A DNA stretch of 64,000 nt from Holothuria scabra (GCA_037179385.1 CM074185.1:9357371-9421370); one strand, 5' to 3'. Numbered from the stretch's first letter, positions 41,793-55,325 are shown. A program made the numbers and translations. The notes: generated by a model not told the origin, from the letters alone.

Positions 41793-43373
41793 GAGCAGTA
41801 AAATACTGTACATGTTATGAATGAGGACATTACAGTACACCAACAGCCTGACTTGAGCGTTTTAATATCCTAATTTATTTTATCAAGTTTCTGATCTGCA
41901 AAGTCATTCCAACCACACATAAAAAATGGTTCCTTCAAGTAAAGTATATGGCATTGGTTATGTCTCATGGTACGGTTGGGAGAGTAATGCGGTAGACTAA
42001 TGAACGCATGATCAATGATGTCATGTACTGCGTAATGAAAACAAGCAGGATTTATTACAGACAAGACAGCAAATTCATCTTCAGAATTTCCACATGATTT
42101 GAGTCACTTCAAAAATAATTTTTTATACATTATGTGCCAATTAAAATTACCAATCTCCTTTTTTCTTTACTGTTTCCTGTTCTCCCTTTTCTTTAGCATT
42201 GGGTTTTTGTGTCAAGGGTGGATAAGGGAGATTTGCCTTCATCCCACCCTCCTCCCTTTTCAGTAAAAAATAGAAAAATATCAGTTTTTTGGTCTCTTAC
42301 TTGAGAACAAGACACCTTCACAGCAATGTCTGAACTTTCATACTGTGAATAAATTACATATGGGTAGCCTTCAGATCCTTCAGATCAATGCACCTTGTAA
42401 GGGTTTGAAGCAAGCTTTTTTCCCCCTGAACCCACCTAGCTGTACAGTAACTTTGGCCAAGGACACCTCCCATTTGGTATTGGGGTTTGCCAGTACTGAA
42501 TTCCCCCCCCCCCCCTCCCCTTTGAGTTTCTCATGCATGGACTCCCTGTCATTTTTCTCACATTTCCATTTTGTAACACAACATATTTAAAAGTACAGTC
42601 CATGAAGGGTTAAATAGATGTCAAAAAACAAAAAACTATTTTAGTACTACAGTACATGGAAAATGAATTTTCTCTTTTAAGTGAGTTGGTTTTTGGCATT
42701 CACCAAATTTTCCTAAACAGGTCTGAAAATTAGTTTTTTTTTTCATGTGGTCATTCTTAGCATATTCATACATGTATGCAAATTAAATCTTTCAAGAGTG
42801 AGTAATTAGCAATTAAATTCGTTTTTTAAAAATATGTGACCAGACACTATATAAACCATTACAAGCCAAGATAAGGTAAAATTCAAACCTTCACTGTTTT
42901 GGATACAGGCCTTGAGTTTGAGAAGTGCAAGTGCAACCATGTTGTAGGCTTATAGCTGTACACCATCACTCACCTGAAATCACTGTGAGGAGCAGTAAAA
43001 TACTGTACTGTGCATGTTATGAATGAGGACATTACAGTATACAGACGGCCTGACAAGCGGTTCAATATCCTAATTTAATTTATCAAGTTTCTGATCTGCA
43101 ATGTCATTTCAACCACACATAAAGAATGGTTCCTTCATGAAGTAAAGTATATGGCATTGGTTGTGTCTCATGGTACGGTTGGGAGAGTAATGCAGTAGAC
43201 TAATGAACGCACTCAAGAGTGAGTAATTAGCAATTAAATTTGTTTTTTAAAAGTATGTGACCACTGACCAGACACTATATAAACCATTGCAAGCCAAGAT
43301 AAGGTAAAATTCAAACCTTTATTGTTTGGATACAGGCCTTGAGTTTTGCGAAGTGCAAGTGCAACCACATTGT
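41793..43373. repeat. Interleaved local duplications
   Basis: 41793-42008 (GAGCAGTAAAATACTGTAC ... GTAGACTAATGAACGCA) recurs at 42999-43211; 42793-42945 (CAAGAGTGAGTAATTAGCAA ... AGTGCAAGTGCAACCA) recurs at 43213-43373. In the second place the two segments are directly joined, whereas in the first they are about 785 bp apart, so the second block looks like a deletion-fused copy. Confidence 0.88.
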
Positions 43374-43624
43374 AAATATAAATGTAATATTGTGAATTTA
43401 AACAAATGTCACGGAAAAAGTGGACGAGGCCGAAAGTGAAACCTCTCTTTTAAGTCGTGGACAAAGAAAACACCACAAACGGGGATAAGGAAGAGTCCAT
43501 GTACCGAGACTTTATACGTTATTTATTAATTCCCAAAACAACCCCAAAATATTACACATCCACATAACATTACATAAGGATATGCTACATACAGTAGGTT
43601 ACTTAACAAAAACAAAACAAATCA

Positions 43625-43800
43625 ATCACTCACCTGAAATCACTGTGAGGAGTGTGATTTTTTGCACACCTAGATGAAGATTTGGAACTCACATAAATTT
43701 ATTTTGGTAAAATTTAACAGCACACCTACCACACTCCTCAATTTTGTGATGAGTGTGATTTGAAGCACGCCTCCAAAATTCAAAACTCGAGGCATACTGT
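43625..43800. repeat. GTGTGATTT/GCACACC dispersed repeat, best copy
   Basis: Reads CTCACCTGAAATCACTGTGA, GGAGTGTGATTTTTTGCACA, CACACCTACCACACTCCTC, GAGTGTGATTTGAAGCACGC; the most regular of the copies. Confidence 0.7.
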
Positions 43801-45765
43801 ATGTATATTACACTAACTAATGTGAAACTACAGTAGTGTTAATAACACTGTAAGCATGGAATGTACGTATAGGCCTACAGTGGTACCCTCAAAAACCTTG
43901 CAGTTATGGGTATACACTCATTACACATATATGCTTCTTTTTGCTTGTTACTTTACATGTTGTCTAAGTAATTTACAAATTTGCTTTTGACCACAATATA
44001 CCTGCATTATTTATGTATGATAGACCTTTATTGACAGAGCCCAGAAGAGTCTCCTGCACTATTAATTTTATTTTTGCAGGTACTGCACGTATAGGCCTAT
44101 ATAATGTCGTGATAAAACAAAAACAATTATTTTTTGACACTCGTAGCTTGAAGAGGAATAAACACTTCCAGCATTGCATTAATTCTTCAAAAGTTGTACT
44201 TTGGTCATTTAATGCACTTTTCTATAGACGCTTCCGGGCTCTTGGGAAACATACAGTACAGTGCTGTTTAACATCAACAGTATCATTTATCCATTTACAG
44301 CAATTGATCAAATCAGATTACTGAACCAATGTTACTGGTATAAACAATTGGCCAACCAAGATGCTGTACAACCTGAAACTTGCTGCAGGTGTTCAGCAAT
44401 GTACTGTACTGTGACTTACCATACTGTACAGTACAGTACGTAAGTCTAGCATAACAATGTGTGATACTCTACAGTGGAATATTCACACGTAACAATATGG
44501 CACTACACGTTTTTTCGTTAGACAAAACCAATTCCCGAAATACTGTAGCGTCAGCTTGATAATGAAAAAAGTACTGTACAGTATGGCTTCAAATGTGGTA
44601 CAAATTCAAGTTTAGTTTCAGTTATAAACATGATGGAAGTCCTTCCTTAATTTAGTTGCACCTTGCACTGTATGATAGGCCTGAAATACAATGGGCATAT
44701 TCAATCCCGAGCCCACACTGGAAAACAGGATGGTGGGTGAGCTTTATCACTTCCATGGGTAAAAAAAGAAGTTGGGAAGCTCCTTCTTACAGTATGAAAT
44801 TTGGGCATCTGGAAGGAAATTTTGCCAATTTAAGGAAGAAATTGCTCTGTCTTTTGTACACATGTATGAAAATATGGAGAGAATTGTGGAAATGTTTTAC
44901 TCCCTCCCTGGGGAGGGAGGGTTAAGAAACCCCATGACCCAACCTTGAACTGCAAAAAGCACCTAAAGTAACTGTTTTTTACTCTTTATCCTTAGACTTT
45001 TCACGCATGCAATGCCAGAAACCCCCCATGACACCAACCCCCTCCCCCCAAGACACAATCCTATCTACACACCTGCTTGTACTGTAGCTATATACTACTC
45101 CCTTCCTGGAAAATAGTGTAAATGTTTTCTTCACCCATGATTGCTTTCCAGTATTGAGCGACAAGAAAAATTGCAACATCAGCACCTTTCCTAACATTCG
45201 CTCATGATAAAACTTTTGTTCTTAGTTTCTGTTACATTCTCTTTCTCTGCCTGATTACCTCTTATTACTGCAGGGAGGAAATGAAGCTCACTACTGTACA
45301 CACATACCTGAAACAGTCATGTTTCACAGCTGATTTATCATTTGAGAGTAACAGATGGATTAAAATACACAAAAAGTTACTGTACATCATTTGGGGTAAA
45401 AGCTAACAGGCCAGTCAAGCATACATGTTTAATTCATTTCATGTGATGTGAACACAATGAAACCATAGCTCATTTGATGCCACAGATCATGTATGATGTA
45501 TCAAACTCAGATACTGCTCCCCCTTCCTTTGATCTACTGGGGTGTCTATGTTGCTTTTTCAAGAAGCAAAGTGACAAAAAGTAATTGCTACAGAACAGTA
45601 CGGCATATAGTAACTCATTACTGACTGCAACTTACAGTATAAATTTACTTTGGTACTGTAGTACATTGTGGATTGGACCTGAAATTTGCAAGCCCACAGA
45701 AGAGTACTTCCTGTATCTTACTATATACTGTACCAGGACCATTTACTCACCTGTCCATAAAGACC

Positions 45766-45877
45766 TGGGGCCCGTTCCACAAAGAGTTACCCACGATCTT
45801 AAGTATGATTTACTGTTGGCTTGAGTATGGTGAATCAAACTTAAGATTGTGCGTAACTCTTTGTGGAACAGCCCCCT
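45766..45877. mobile_element. Short hairpin element with GGGGCCCGTTCCACAAAGAG ends
   Basis: GGGCCCGTTCCACAAAGAGT continues through TAC-CCACGATCTTAAGT and returns as its reverse complement ending near 45877, with a loop of roughly 30 bp. Such 'GGGGCCCGTT...CATAAAG' hairpins are common dispersed elements in marine invertebrate genomes (recollection). Non-coding. Confidence 0.75.
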
Positions 45878-48339
45878 GATATGCAAAATGAGACTCTGCT
45901 ACATCTATCAAAACAAAGACTCAAAACAAAAGCAAGTGTTCTTCTCAATGTTCTTCTTAGGAGCGCCACCTGAACTTAAGAGTTGTACAGTAAGTGGTTA
46001 ATAATGGATAAAATTCATTTTTCTCTGTAACACACAATGGGAACCTCTGAAACTGAGGTAACTACCTACATAGATTATTAAATCTACTGTACTAAAGGGT
46101 GAACATTACAATCAAGTGGCATCTATGACACTTAAGTCAATACCATGCACTCACTGAAAATTTCCCATGTACCTTGATTGTTACATACCCACATGCCATA
46201 TTCAAAGGCTTCATTAAAAGGGATTTGCATAAATAATTATGATAAACTATATGCAGCACAGAAATTGATTTCCTAGAAAACGAGAATTCCTTTACAAAGA
46301 AACTTCTCACTAGAAACTATACTTGTCTGAAGAGATTGCCTCAGCCACAAATGGCATTGCCTCTAAACACAGGGCGTACCTAGCTTCATTTTTGAGAAAA
46401 TTAAAACACCATCACCACTCGTTTTTAGAACAACTTTCATCCAAATATGGCACCTACAGTAAAAGCCATCTTTAATAAAGCACTGAGCTCTAACTGCATG
46501 GTGACCAGCAACTACTCCTTCTGTCTCCCGATTATCCGACTGTTGCCAATGAAATGGCACCAAATCTGAAACATTTGCTTTCTAAATAAAGGGTCCCCCT
46601 AGACTTGGAGTCTGTACAAACAGAGGAAGGGTACAACAATATTTTGTTAGATGCCCTCTTACTGTAGCTGCATTACTTACTCTCAAGACAAATCCAGCCA
46701 TTGGAAAAAGGCTACTACTGATGATGTTCTGCCATACAGAACCAAGAAAAGATATTGGTCTAGTTGGTTTATAAAAATTCCCTAAAAAATCATTTTGAGA
46801 ATGCCCCACATTCCTCCAAAAGAGTGGAATTTATGCTTTTGTCTAAATCATGCACATATTGACATGATGGGTGCTACAGTATTCCTGAAAAACAAAGCAT
46901 TTCACCGAGTGCAGTAGTTAACCTCAGATAGTGAACCCTCAACCACCCATCAAATTCAAGGTAAGCCATGTAATGCATTGAGTGAAGTATGTAGTATCTA
47001 AACAGACAAGCTTGGGTAGTCCTATTTGCACAAACAGTACCAGCCCCTAGACCAGTATTTATACAGCATGGAAGAACCCTCAGCATAATGTGAATTATCT
47101 GATACTATAATGCATATGTGGAATGCTATAATCCAAACAAACTGGCCACTGAGAAATGCAGATTCTTAACATAGGTACCTACAGTAAGAAAGTGTTACAT
47201 GCATGGAGTTTTGTTTGTGATCCTACTGTATGCAGAGACTGCTATAACCCACATACAACACACTACACAACATCCAAAACTGGGTATTATGCAATTGCAG
47301 CTGTTAAATCACTACATTTTCAATTATTACATTCTTTGCATGCAACTTTACAAGCCCTGTAATGTGAGACAAGGCTATATGTTGGCCTTTATGTTGAAGG
47401 CTTACCCTGTATCTATCTTTCATAAAACAGCCCCTGAAAGCCATTTTCACCTCCTCTGACTGCAATAGCTACAGTGGTGTTACGTCGAGGTTGACACTAT
47501 CGCCGAAGCTTTATCGCCCCATATGGCCGGTTATAGTAACTTACGGCCGGATCGCCGAGCAGCATTTATTTGCTAAAAGTTCGCTTGCACATCTTGATAT
47601 CGCCGAGCAGAAAAAAGATCGCCGATTTTAACGTCGGATAATCTGCATTACCGCCGGTGATAAAAAAGAACTCAATAGACACGAACAATAGTTTGTGGTT
47701 TTGACCCCGGTGAACGATGTCTGCGAGGAATAATAGCGAGTAACAATAGCCCATTCAGTGACTAAACGGTAACCAAAATTAAAGGACTGCGTTGTTCGTA
47801 CGGCTATTTTATTCACTGTATAACTGAATGGGTTGAGAGTTTACACTCGATTAACATATGTTTCAGACCCACAGGTGTGACTTGCAAATGAACAGAACTG
47901 CTCCACATACATTGAACAAGATGGCTTGGCAATCGGGGCATTACACAACAATCTTTATTGATGGAAAATAACATTTTTTTTTTAGGATATCTTACTGTCA
48001 CCTCGTTTACTCACATGAGGATCTTTGCAAGTGACCTTTAACGTGAAACAACAAAATTTCATGTCATCAGGTTAACTTGATTACATACTTCAACCATTTT
48101 GAAAATAGAGTAACGTATTGCCCTTTCAAAACCTTCATGTTTTCGTTTTCCTTGAAGAATTGACATCTTTATTTTTGGTGATACGAAAAACTCATTACAT
48201 TCGGTTCTTTATATACGGTAATAAGTCTAGGCTACAGTTACTTTCACAGAATGTGTGTTCCCTTCAGTATTTTGATGTCTGTTAAATTGGTTTTACGGCT
48301 CAGTCTCTCACCAGTTTGTTGTCAGATTATGCGATAGCG

Positions 48340-48560
48340 AGTAAATAAGTACTAGGTAAGGTCTACCCAATGTTCCCTGGGTTCGAAGTTCCCAAGGTTC
48401 CTTGTTGCCCGTTTCCATACATCTCGATGATTCAGAGATGATTAAAAGGTTCGTTACTCCCGGGGTTCGATGTTCCCAGAAGTGTGGACGTTTATTGTAA
48501 AGATTCGGGAACACTGAACCTCGGAAACACTCCGAAACAGTGACCCCTGAGAACATCGAT
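48340..48560. repeat. Short degenerate repeat of GGTTCGA(A/T)GTTCCC words
   Basis: Within the 4.3-kb element, GGGTTCGAAGTTCCC, GGGTTCGATGTTCCC and the inverted GGGAACACTGAACC recur with small gaps. Possibly an internal small palindrome. Confidence 0.5.
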
Positions 48561-49287
48561 ATAGCCCCTCAGTAATGATAACTATGCATCTCTTGGGAGT
48601 TGAAAAAGAAAGAAGATCTATATCCTACACTTTATAAGGACTTTCACTGTAACTTGGTCCTCATTTTTTACTTTAAAAATCTGTTGCCAGGTTTTCTATT
48701 TTTTATAGTAACAATAAATTTTAAGTGTGTTCGAATGTGTTTTCTTCGTAAGTGGGTCTTTCATTGCATTGAAAATATATTAGGGATTTGCATCACCTTT
48801 CCAGAGAATTTGGGGCAATATAATTTTTGCGAGAACTGACGTCTACGTTGGGCCTAAAACTACCGTCGGCTAGCCTTTAACAAAAAAAAAAAAAAAGAAA
48901 TAAAAAAGACCTAGGCCTAGGCTAGAAGCTTCAGCAACGGAGTTGGGTAATCAGGGTAGAAACATCGTTCCGGACCTTCCGTGGAATATACTGATAACCA
49001 TAAAACAAGGATGTGGAGCCATGAAATGTGAACCAAAATTATTTACTGTTTGACTTGAAAACCACTTTGAAAATATGGATGGGCCATTGCTTGATGAAAA
49101 AAGTTTCACGTGTTGGTGCGGCTAGGGTTTACAGTCCCTTTCAGACTCTCTTGCCTTTAAACATCGCTGTATGCGATACTCGACCAAGTTATAAGGAATT
49201 CACACTCCTTTCTTTGGTTTTCAATTTGAAAACATTTTGAAAATGTTTTGAGAATGTTTTTAAAAGAATTGACAGGATATTTCTTTT

Positions 49288-49424
49288 GCAACATTTCCAA
49301 AACATTTTCAAAACATGCGGTATACCCTGTCTACACTGTGCAACAAACAAAAAACAGCTTGTTTTGGATTTGTTGCACAGTGGATGTTTTGGAAATGTTT
49401 TCGGAATGTTTTACAAATGTTGCT
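49288..49424. mobile_element. Nested small foldback
   Basis: GCAACATTT at 49288 pairs with AAATGTTGC ending 49424, and CACTGTGCAACAAA pairs with TTTGTTGCACAGTG around a 20-bp loop near 49350. AACATTTTxxAAAACAT words fill the arms. Confidence 0.7.
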
Positions 49425-49474
49425 CGTGTATACAGGCCTTAATAAAACTGGTTATGTAGGCAGTGGGTAATGTT

Positions 49475-49570
49475 TTTTATGTGTGCGGTAGGACCTGGCC
49501 AGGACTCGCAACTCCCGACTGCAAATCTGATGCTCTTACCACTTGACCATGCAGTCGGTCGGCGAATGTT
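49475..49570 (-). mobile_element. SINE head fragment inside the 4.3-kb TIR element
   Basis: On the minus strand TGCATGGTCAAGTGGTAAGA, GCATCAGATTTGCAG and GGGAGTTGCGAGTCCTGGCC form a tRNA-like head with recognisable A- and B-box positions; the body is missing. Confidence 0.65.
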
Positions 49571-52337
49571 GGGACTCGCTAAACTGCATAGTGGATACAG
49601 TTAAAAATCGTTTACCAACAAAATAGGCTTAGGGCAGGTTTGCAACAAACTTTATACATAAACAGCAAACTTAAAATTGCATCCCGGAATAGGTGACAAA
49701 CCAAAGAGGTTAACTCTCTTCCTTTTCACATACGGAATTCCAAATCTATTGCGCTGTTCAAAAAACAGCTCAAGTCTTACATATTTAGTTGATTGTGTTT
49801 TGCTGGTATTATTATTTTTTTGTTTCTTACCACATTGATCATACGGAATTTGCGATTTCGTTAATGTGTGTGGAGGTTCTTCAGCCTTGCTACGGTGTGC
49901 TTTACGATTGTCCTCAAGTAATCGATTTTTCTAGTGTGAGGTTTAACTTCACTCTATTCTAAATCCTTTCAAACTAAGTCGACCACTTCTTTATCTTATT
50001 TTATTGGTCTCGATAATATAGTACGCATTCAAAGCTGCAAACAGCTAATTCCGTGAAATCAGATTAGCTGAGACTGAGTTAGACTCGGCTGAGTACTGTT
50101 GATCTAAGATGGTGTTCCTTGTAGAACCTCCTTGTTGAAAACTTGCCCTTTCTGAGCAAGGTATTTGAAGTTTTTCACCGATTATTGTTTTTTATCTCCT
50201 GGGGTCTAACCGTTGTGCACAGGGCTCAACTGTGTTCATGTCTCGATGATGTGGCGATGATTAAAAGGTTTGTTACTTAAACTGCCCACTCTATGCACAT
50301 CTTGAATAAATCGGTCCACTTGGGACAACTGAAATTTAGTAGGCATTCACTCACGATGTAATGTTGCTTCTTTAAATTCTTTTTTGTAACAAGGAATACA
50401 ATTTCATCTCTGAAAATCAACGAATTTGGTATTTTTAATCTGCGACAGAACATCAAAAACCTGCCTTTGAAAATACGTGAAAATGACTACTAGCCTACAT
50501 AGCTCATGGCAGGGATCTTTTAAAGTAAGGCGTTGAATAGAGGCCTAGCACATGCAAGTCTGGCTGGCCGGATTTTATAAATTAGAACTAGCAATGCACC
50601 ATTTTTGTTGAATTTAGGCTGGGCAGAGCCAAATATTGCGGTATTTTATTTAACAATAATCCACTATTTTAAAACGCAAGAACCGCGTCATTACAAAAAG
50701 AAAAAAAAAAAAAAATGAAATTAACATGTAAACTGACAATAAAAATTCGTACCTAGGTAACATGTTAAATGGAAGATACAACGAGATTGTTGGACTCCAC
50801 GTAACGAGAGTGAAATTTTACCCGTGTCGTGGTTTTACAAATAAGCTTAGGCTAAATCACGGTAGGCCTACCTTGCACTGCACTAAAGTCTAAATAAAAT
50901 AACCGTCGTTAATAAAGAAATATTTTTCTAGGATGACTCATGGATTTAAGAACGGCTGACTGCTGCTTTGTGACATCGCCGCTTTTTTCATTTTTAAATT
51001 TGAATTTCGATGGCTGCGACATTTGAAACCACGCAAAACCCGCAATGCTTAGTGGGCAGCCTGAGATGTTAAACAATTTCGGGATCGCGGACCTTCTTTG
51101 TAATGGCTTCTCCCCAATTCATTTGTACCAAAACACAACATGGCCGACTGAACATACGCAACTGACTCGGGCAATGTTCCGTGTGGTGTAAGCTAAGGAA
51201 TATGCGAGTGCCGATAATATTTTAGCTGGATTTTTTTTAACGTTTTCTGCAAAACGATTCTGACGTGAATATACGTCCAGAGGCATCGAGAATTCATATT
51301 CACTGCAGAAACGTAAAATGACCATCCTTCGACTGGCACTTACGTCGGAGGTTTTATGAAAAATATAAAAACTCTCCAATATATTCTGATTACATTTCTC
51401 TGTGTTATTTATGCATTCTAATTGTATTTCATACCAGTGGTTAGAGTCTGAAGAGCTTCTGTCGTTTCAGTATAAAATACAGCCTTCTCACGGAACGTGC
51501 GTTGCGGGCATTCATTGCATTCAGTAGGCCTATTCATTGCAGCCTGGCTGCTTTGCCAACATCCGGCTTTATCGTCGGGATTATCCGATGCTAACTCGGC
51601 GATAATTTAACAATAAAAATCGAGTTAATCCTTTCATGAATAGACGGACATTATCGCCGAGGTATCGCCGAGGTGAAATGAAGCCCAAGTCTGCTGTTTA
51701 TCATCGGGGGGAAAATTTACCGCCGGATCGCCATTATAGTAATTTAAAGCCGGCTATAGCGGGGATAGCCGAGGGGTGTCAACCTCGACGTAACACCACT
51801 GTAGCTCTGCCACTGAGTGCATGCCAGAGCTTGGAGCTCAATCAGGAATTTAGCCACATTATTTGGTAGTTAACTGCATTTCTTTTGGTGCTTATCTCTA
51901 ATTAATTTTATTGATAATCTTTTGGCTAGTCGTAACCCTAATCACTTTCTGTGAAATCGGCAACATTCATTTCGCACATAATGTTTGAAGTTCTGCCCTC
52001 CACTAGAGCTAAATAGGGCTTAAGCTACGTCTTGTAAACACGTGGTCAGTTTCTTCGCACATCACGGTGATCTGATTTAACGGCCAAGCCAACTTTACAC
52101 ATACACTAGGGCCATCCTTTCACTACAACAAAAGACTGAAAATTTTGCACGATGACAGGGTGTAACGTGTTTCAACGGTCCTGTACGGGCATAATCGGCA
52201 ATCGGTATAGGCAAATCGACAAGAATTTTTCAACGCCCGCACACACAGTGCGTTGGCACTGAGTTGATCTGAGTACACACAAACATGGAAAAAAGGACAA
52301 ACGAGAGTAAGGTCAGACAATCGCGCACAGAAATGCA

Positions 52338-52480
52338 GTGGTGGGAGTTACTTTAGATGAAAGGGTGAGCTCTCAGTTGTCGTGTTTCAAGACTGCAGCA
52401 TCCCATTTAAGTCAAGTCAGAAATGCTGGACTGCAGTTGTTAAAGATAAATCTGTCTGTTCTCCTCTTGTCCTTTTCAAT
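52338..52480 (+). pseudogene. Possible LINE reverse-transcriptase fragment
   Basis: Plus-strand translation VGVTLDERVSSQLSCFKTAA followed by SHLSQVRNAG resembles the post-catalytic 'LGVxLDexLSF...ktasfHLrqIRNir' block of CR1/jockey-type RTs. Short, no other RT blocks nearby. Confidence 0.4.
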
Positions 52481-52642
52481 AATATTGAGTGTAAAAGGGT
52501 CTCAGACAGTACTAATGTCTGCATGTGAATACTTAGTCCTTGAACAGGATTCCATGCTACATCCACTTCGTTTTACTTCACACTTGAGCCCTTAGCCACT
52601 GTGCTCTAGAAACCCAGCCGTTGCAATATCAGGACTTAAGAG

Positions 52643-53209
52643 GAAAATTGATCACAGCATAAATAGCTCATTCTCCACATAATTTTACCATCACTATCCT
52701 AAAACAACTGGAATTGGTTTTATGTATATGTTGATAAAAAATATATGCAAAGATACAATTTCAGGTTACTTTCTGGGGCAAAATGTTACAGAACACTTTC
52801 TTGGAGACCTCTTTCAGCAGCAGCCATTTTGCTGTGAAATGATGGTGCTACAAGCAAGTTTTCACATATGAGGACAAGTTACATTTAAGTGCAGTTCCTA
52901 TATATCATAAAATCAGGGCTGGCCAAATGAAAATTGATCACAGCATAAATAGCTCATTCTTCACATAATTTTACCATCGCTATCCTGAAACAACTGGAAT
53001 TGGTTTTATGTATATGTTGATAAAAAATATGCAAAGATACAATTTCAGGTTACTTCCTGGGGCAAAATGTTACAGAACACTCACTTCGCGACCTCTTTCA
53101 GCAGCAGCCATTTTGCTGTGAAATGATGGCGCTATAAGCACTTCCACATATGAGGACAAGTTACGTTTAAGTGCAGTTCCTATATCATAAAATCAGGGCT
53201 GGCCATATG
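52643..53209. repeat. Tandem duplication of a ~286-bp unit
   Basis: GAAAATTGATCACAGCATAA begins at 52643 and again at 52929. The copies stay very similar to ...AAAATCAGGGCTGGCCA at their ends, suggesting a fairly recent event. Non-coding. Confidence 0.92.
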
Positions 53210-54640
53210 ACTCGGGCAATCGCACGTGCCCGCCTAAATGCCCGCCTTGGAAGCAAAAGTTCTTCCCAAGGTGGGCATCAAAATGCCCTGCTTGAATTGT
53301 TCGTTGGGCAATAAATAGCATGCTCTGAGAAATATGATCGCCAGAGTAAAAATACAATGGCAACAGATTACATGATCACGCATGCGTGTAAAACACCACC
53401 CGGAACAAATTTGTTTCGCCATAATATTCTGGTAATTACATAGCCAACACAGTCGACCGTACAAACTGACAATATCATGTTGACCTAATGTTATTTGCAC
53501 TACAATACAAGTACAGGTATGTGTATGTAGGGTACAGTGGAATTCCTCTGGCTATCCTATGGAAAAAAAATGTGTGCAGCATAGGTATGGGCTTTACGTA
53601 CAGCATACCACGTGTTCTCAGCATATACATACACTTAACAGTATAGAGTATGTGCATGAATATGGATACTGCTGAAAATGCGAAGGCTGTGGTATAGATA
53701 CTGTAGCAATAAGACCCTTAAGTACTCCCTTACACAGCACTGATTGTTCACTGGTTACGAAACTTCATGTCTCAGGCATTGGTCTCTTAAGTTACATATA
53801 GCTCTTTTAATCAAACCCTTGCGATCGTGAGCATTGAGCATGCTGCTCTGTTGTGCAAAGACTTTAAAATTCCCATTGAGTACTGCATGAGGCGAAATTC
53901 GCACAGGAAAACTCCTTGAGATTTGTCGTGGGATTCAGAGGAATTTGACTTGGGTAAACAAACAACGGATTTGTATACCCAATTGCCTATAGACAGCACA
54001 TAACAATGCATGCACTCGGCTCTAGATCTGTGTATATTAACTGTTGAAAGTACACAACAAGCAAGCACTCTGCAGTACACTTGTTTGCTACAAACTTCCA
54101 CACAGAAAAACATTGGGATTGCAGAAAATATTTTCACAGCAAGCATTGCTACAGTAAAACTGTTGACCATGACTACCTTGTGCACTTGTTTATTTAAAAT
54201 AGATTTCGAACTGCTGTATAGCAGCATAGCAGAGCTAGTTTGTGTACCTTCACTGCAATGAATTTCTTGCATGTTTTATGTTCAACACAGTCCTCTGTAT
54301 TTTATCTAAATGCATAGTAGGCCTAAGTACTTTTAGCTCTTTACTTTTAAAATGAGGAAGTGCTTGTTACCAGTAGCCATTATGGGAGACAGCCTTCATT
54401 TGTGCCAATACCAATAATAATTACTGGATCTGTTCTCCATTCTGCCCTGTTCCTATAGGCTAGGCTAATTGATGTCTTTCCTTTCTTTTGGAGCGATGAA
54501 TTGGCCTTTGGCCAGCAACATCAAAGTTGATGTGATGTGATGTAAGTTCCAACTCATTCTAGCATAGCCTAGGCCAATCTTAAGTAATACATTCCACAAA
54601 ATCGAATAGCGTGTCCCATTCCACTGTTAGGCTAGGCTAC
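53210..54640. other. Non-coding stretch
   Basis: No family-like open frames; an open frame of about 150 codons at 53811-54272 on the minus strand has no recognisable domain and no splice support. Nothing else seen. Confidence 0.4.
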
Positions 54641-54645
54641 TTGGT

Positions 54646-55210
54646 TACAGTTACTTTCTGCCCTCTCTACTTTCCGCCCCTCAAAAAGGGTGTTTTCCGC
54701 CCCTTAAATTTTAGCAGAAAACATCTTTTTGGGAGGTGGAATGTAATGGAATGGAATGTGATATCAGTGGTACTTTTGTCAAATGAAGATTCCATCAACT
54801 TTTCCTTTAAGTTTCAAAGTTCATCGATGTCTTTTACTGTTCAATGCGACACCCATTACTACTAGTACATACGTACGTAGAGGTATACGGTATTCAGTGC
54901 TGTGAAGTTTTTCTCACATTCAGCATAAGCCTACCTATAGACAAGCACATTGCTTATGCGTGAAAAATATGAGTCTGTGACTAGACTTGCCGTTTAGAAA
55001 AAAGGACATAGGCCTAGGCATACAATTCATTCTTTTCGATGAGGATACTGAAAAAGTTTTAGGCCTAGGCCTATCCACAAATTTAATTGTTGAATTGTAC
55101 TTGGATTTGAAATTTGAAGTTAACAGTTATTTTTAATACATGTAAGTTCAAACATTACTTTCCGCCCTAAGATTTTTAGGGGCGGAAAGAAACGGGCGGA
55201 AACTAACGGA
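54646..55210. mobile_element. TIR element with TTTCCGCCC ends
   Basis: The left end (CTTTCCGCCCCTCAAAAA) and right end (TTTTTAGGGGCGGAAAG) are imperfect inverted repeats of about 35 bp, with a further CCGCCC copy inside each arm. About 565 bp, no transposase. The right 110 bp recur as a direct copy at about 55718-55830. Confidence 0.7.
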
Positions 55211-55325
55211 CCCCACGTATATAGGTATTTAGGCCTAGGCCTATATACCTGGATCTGGATCTGGAAAAATACTGCACAACACTCCTGGTGGAGTCAAACG
55301 TGCAGGGTTGAGTGTGCGTATGTAG

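Larger units (their letters stand above)
47472..51801. mobile_element. 4.33-kb element with inverted terminal repeats, superfamily unknown
   Basis: A 31-bp exact inverted repeat (left 47467-47497, right 51776-51806) begins, after a TA, with CAGTGGTGTTACGTCGAGG. Beyond it the ends diverge but both subterminal regions are packed with ATCGCC(G) words: 47499, 47513, 47551, 47599, 47618 on the left; 51653, 51664, 51727, and reversed at 51598, on the right. CCGGATCGCC and TTATAGTAA occur at both ends. The flanks share TAGCT, compatible with a TA or TAGCT-type target duplication. The interior has no ORF above about 90 codons, so it is non-autonomous or dead. It contains a SINE head and a smaller foldback. 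Confidence 0.85.

Noticed and set aside
51119..51420. GTAAGT donor on the minus strand at about 51343 as a GAPVD1 5' exon
   Set aside because: It lies inside the 4.3-kb TIR element and has no other support; a chance donor is as likely.
53811..54272. A 153-codon minus-strand open frame
   Set aside because: No domain, no splice context, biased composition from simple words, and plus-strand frames are equally open there.
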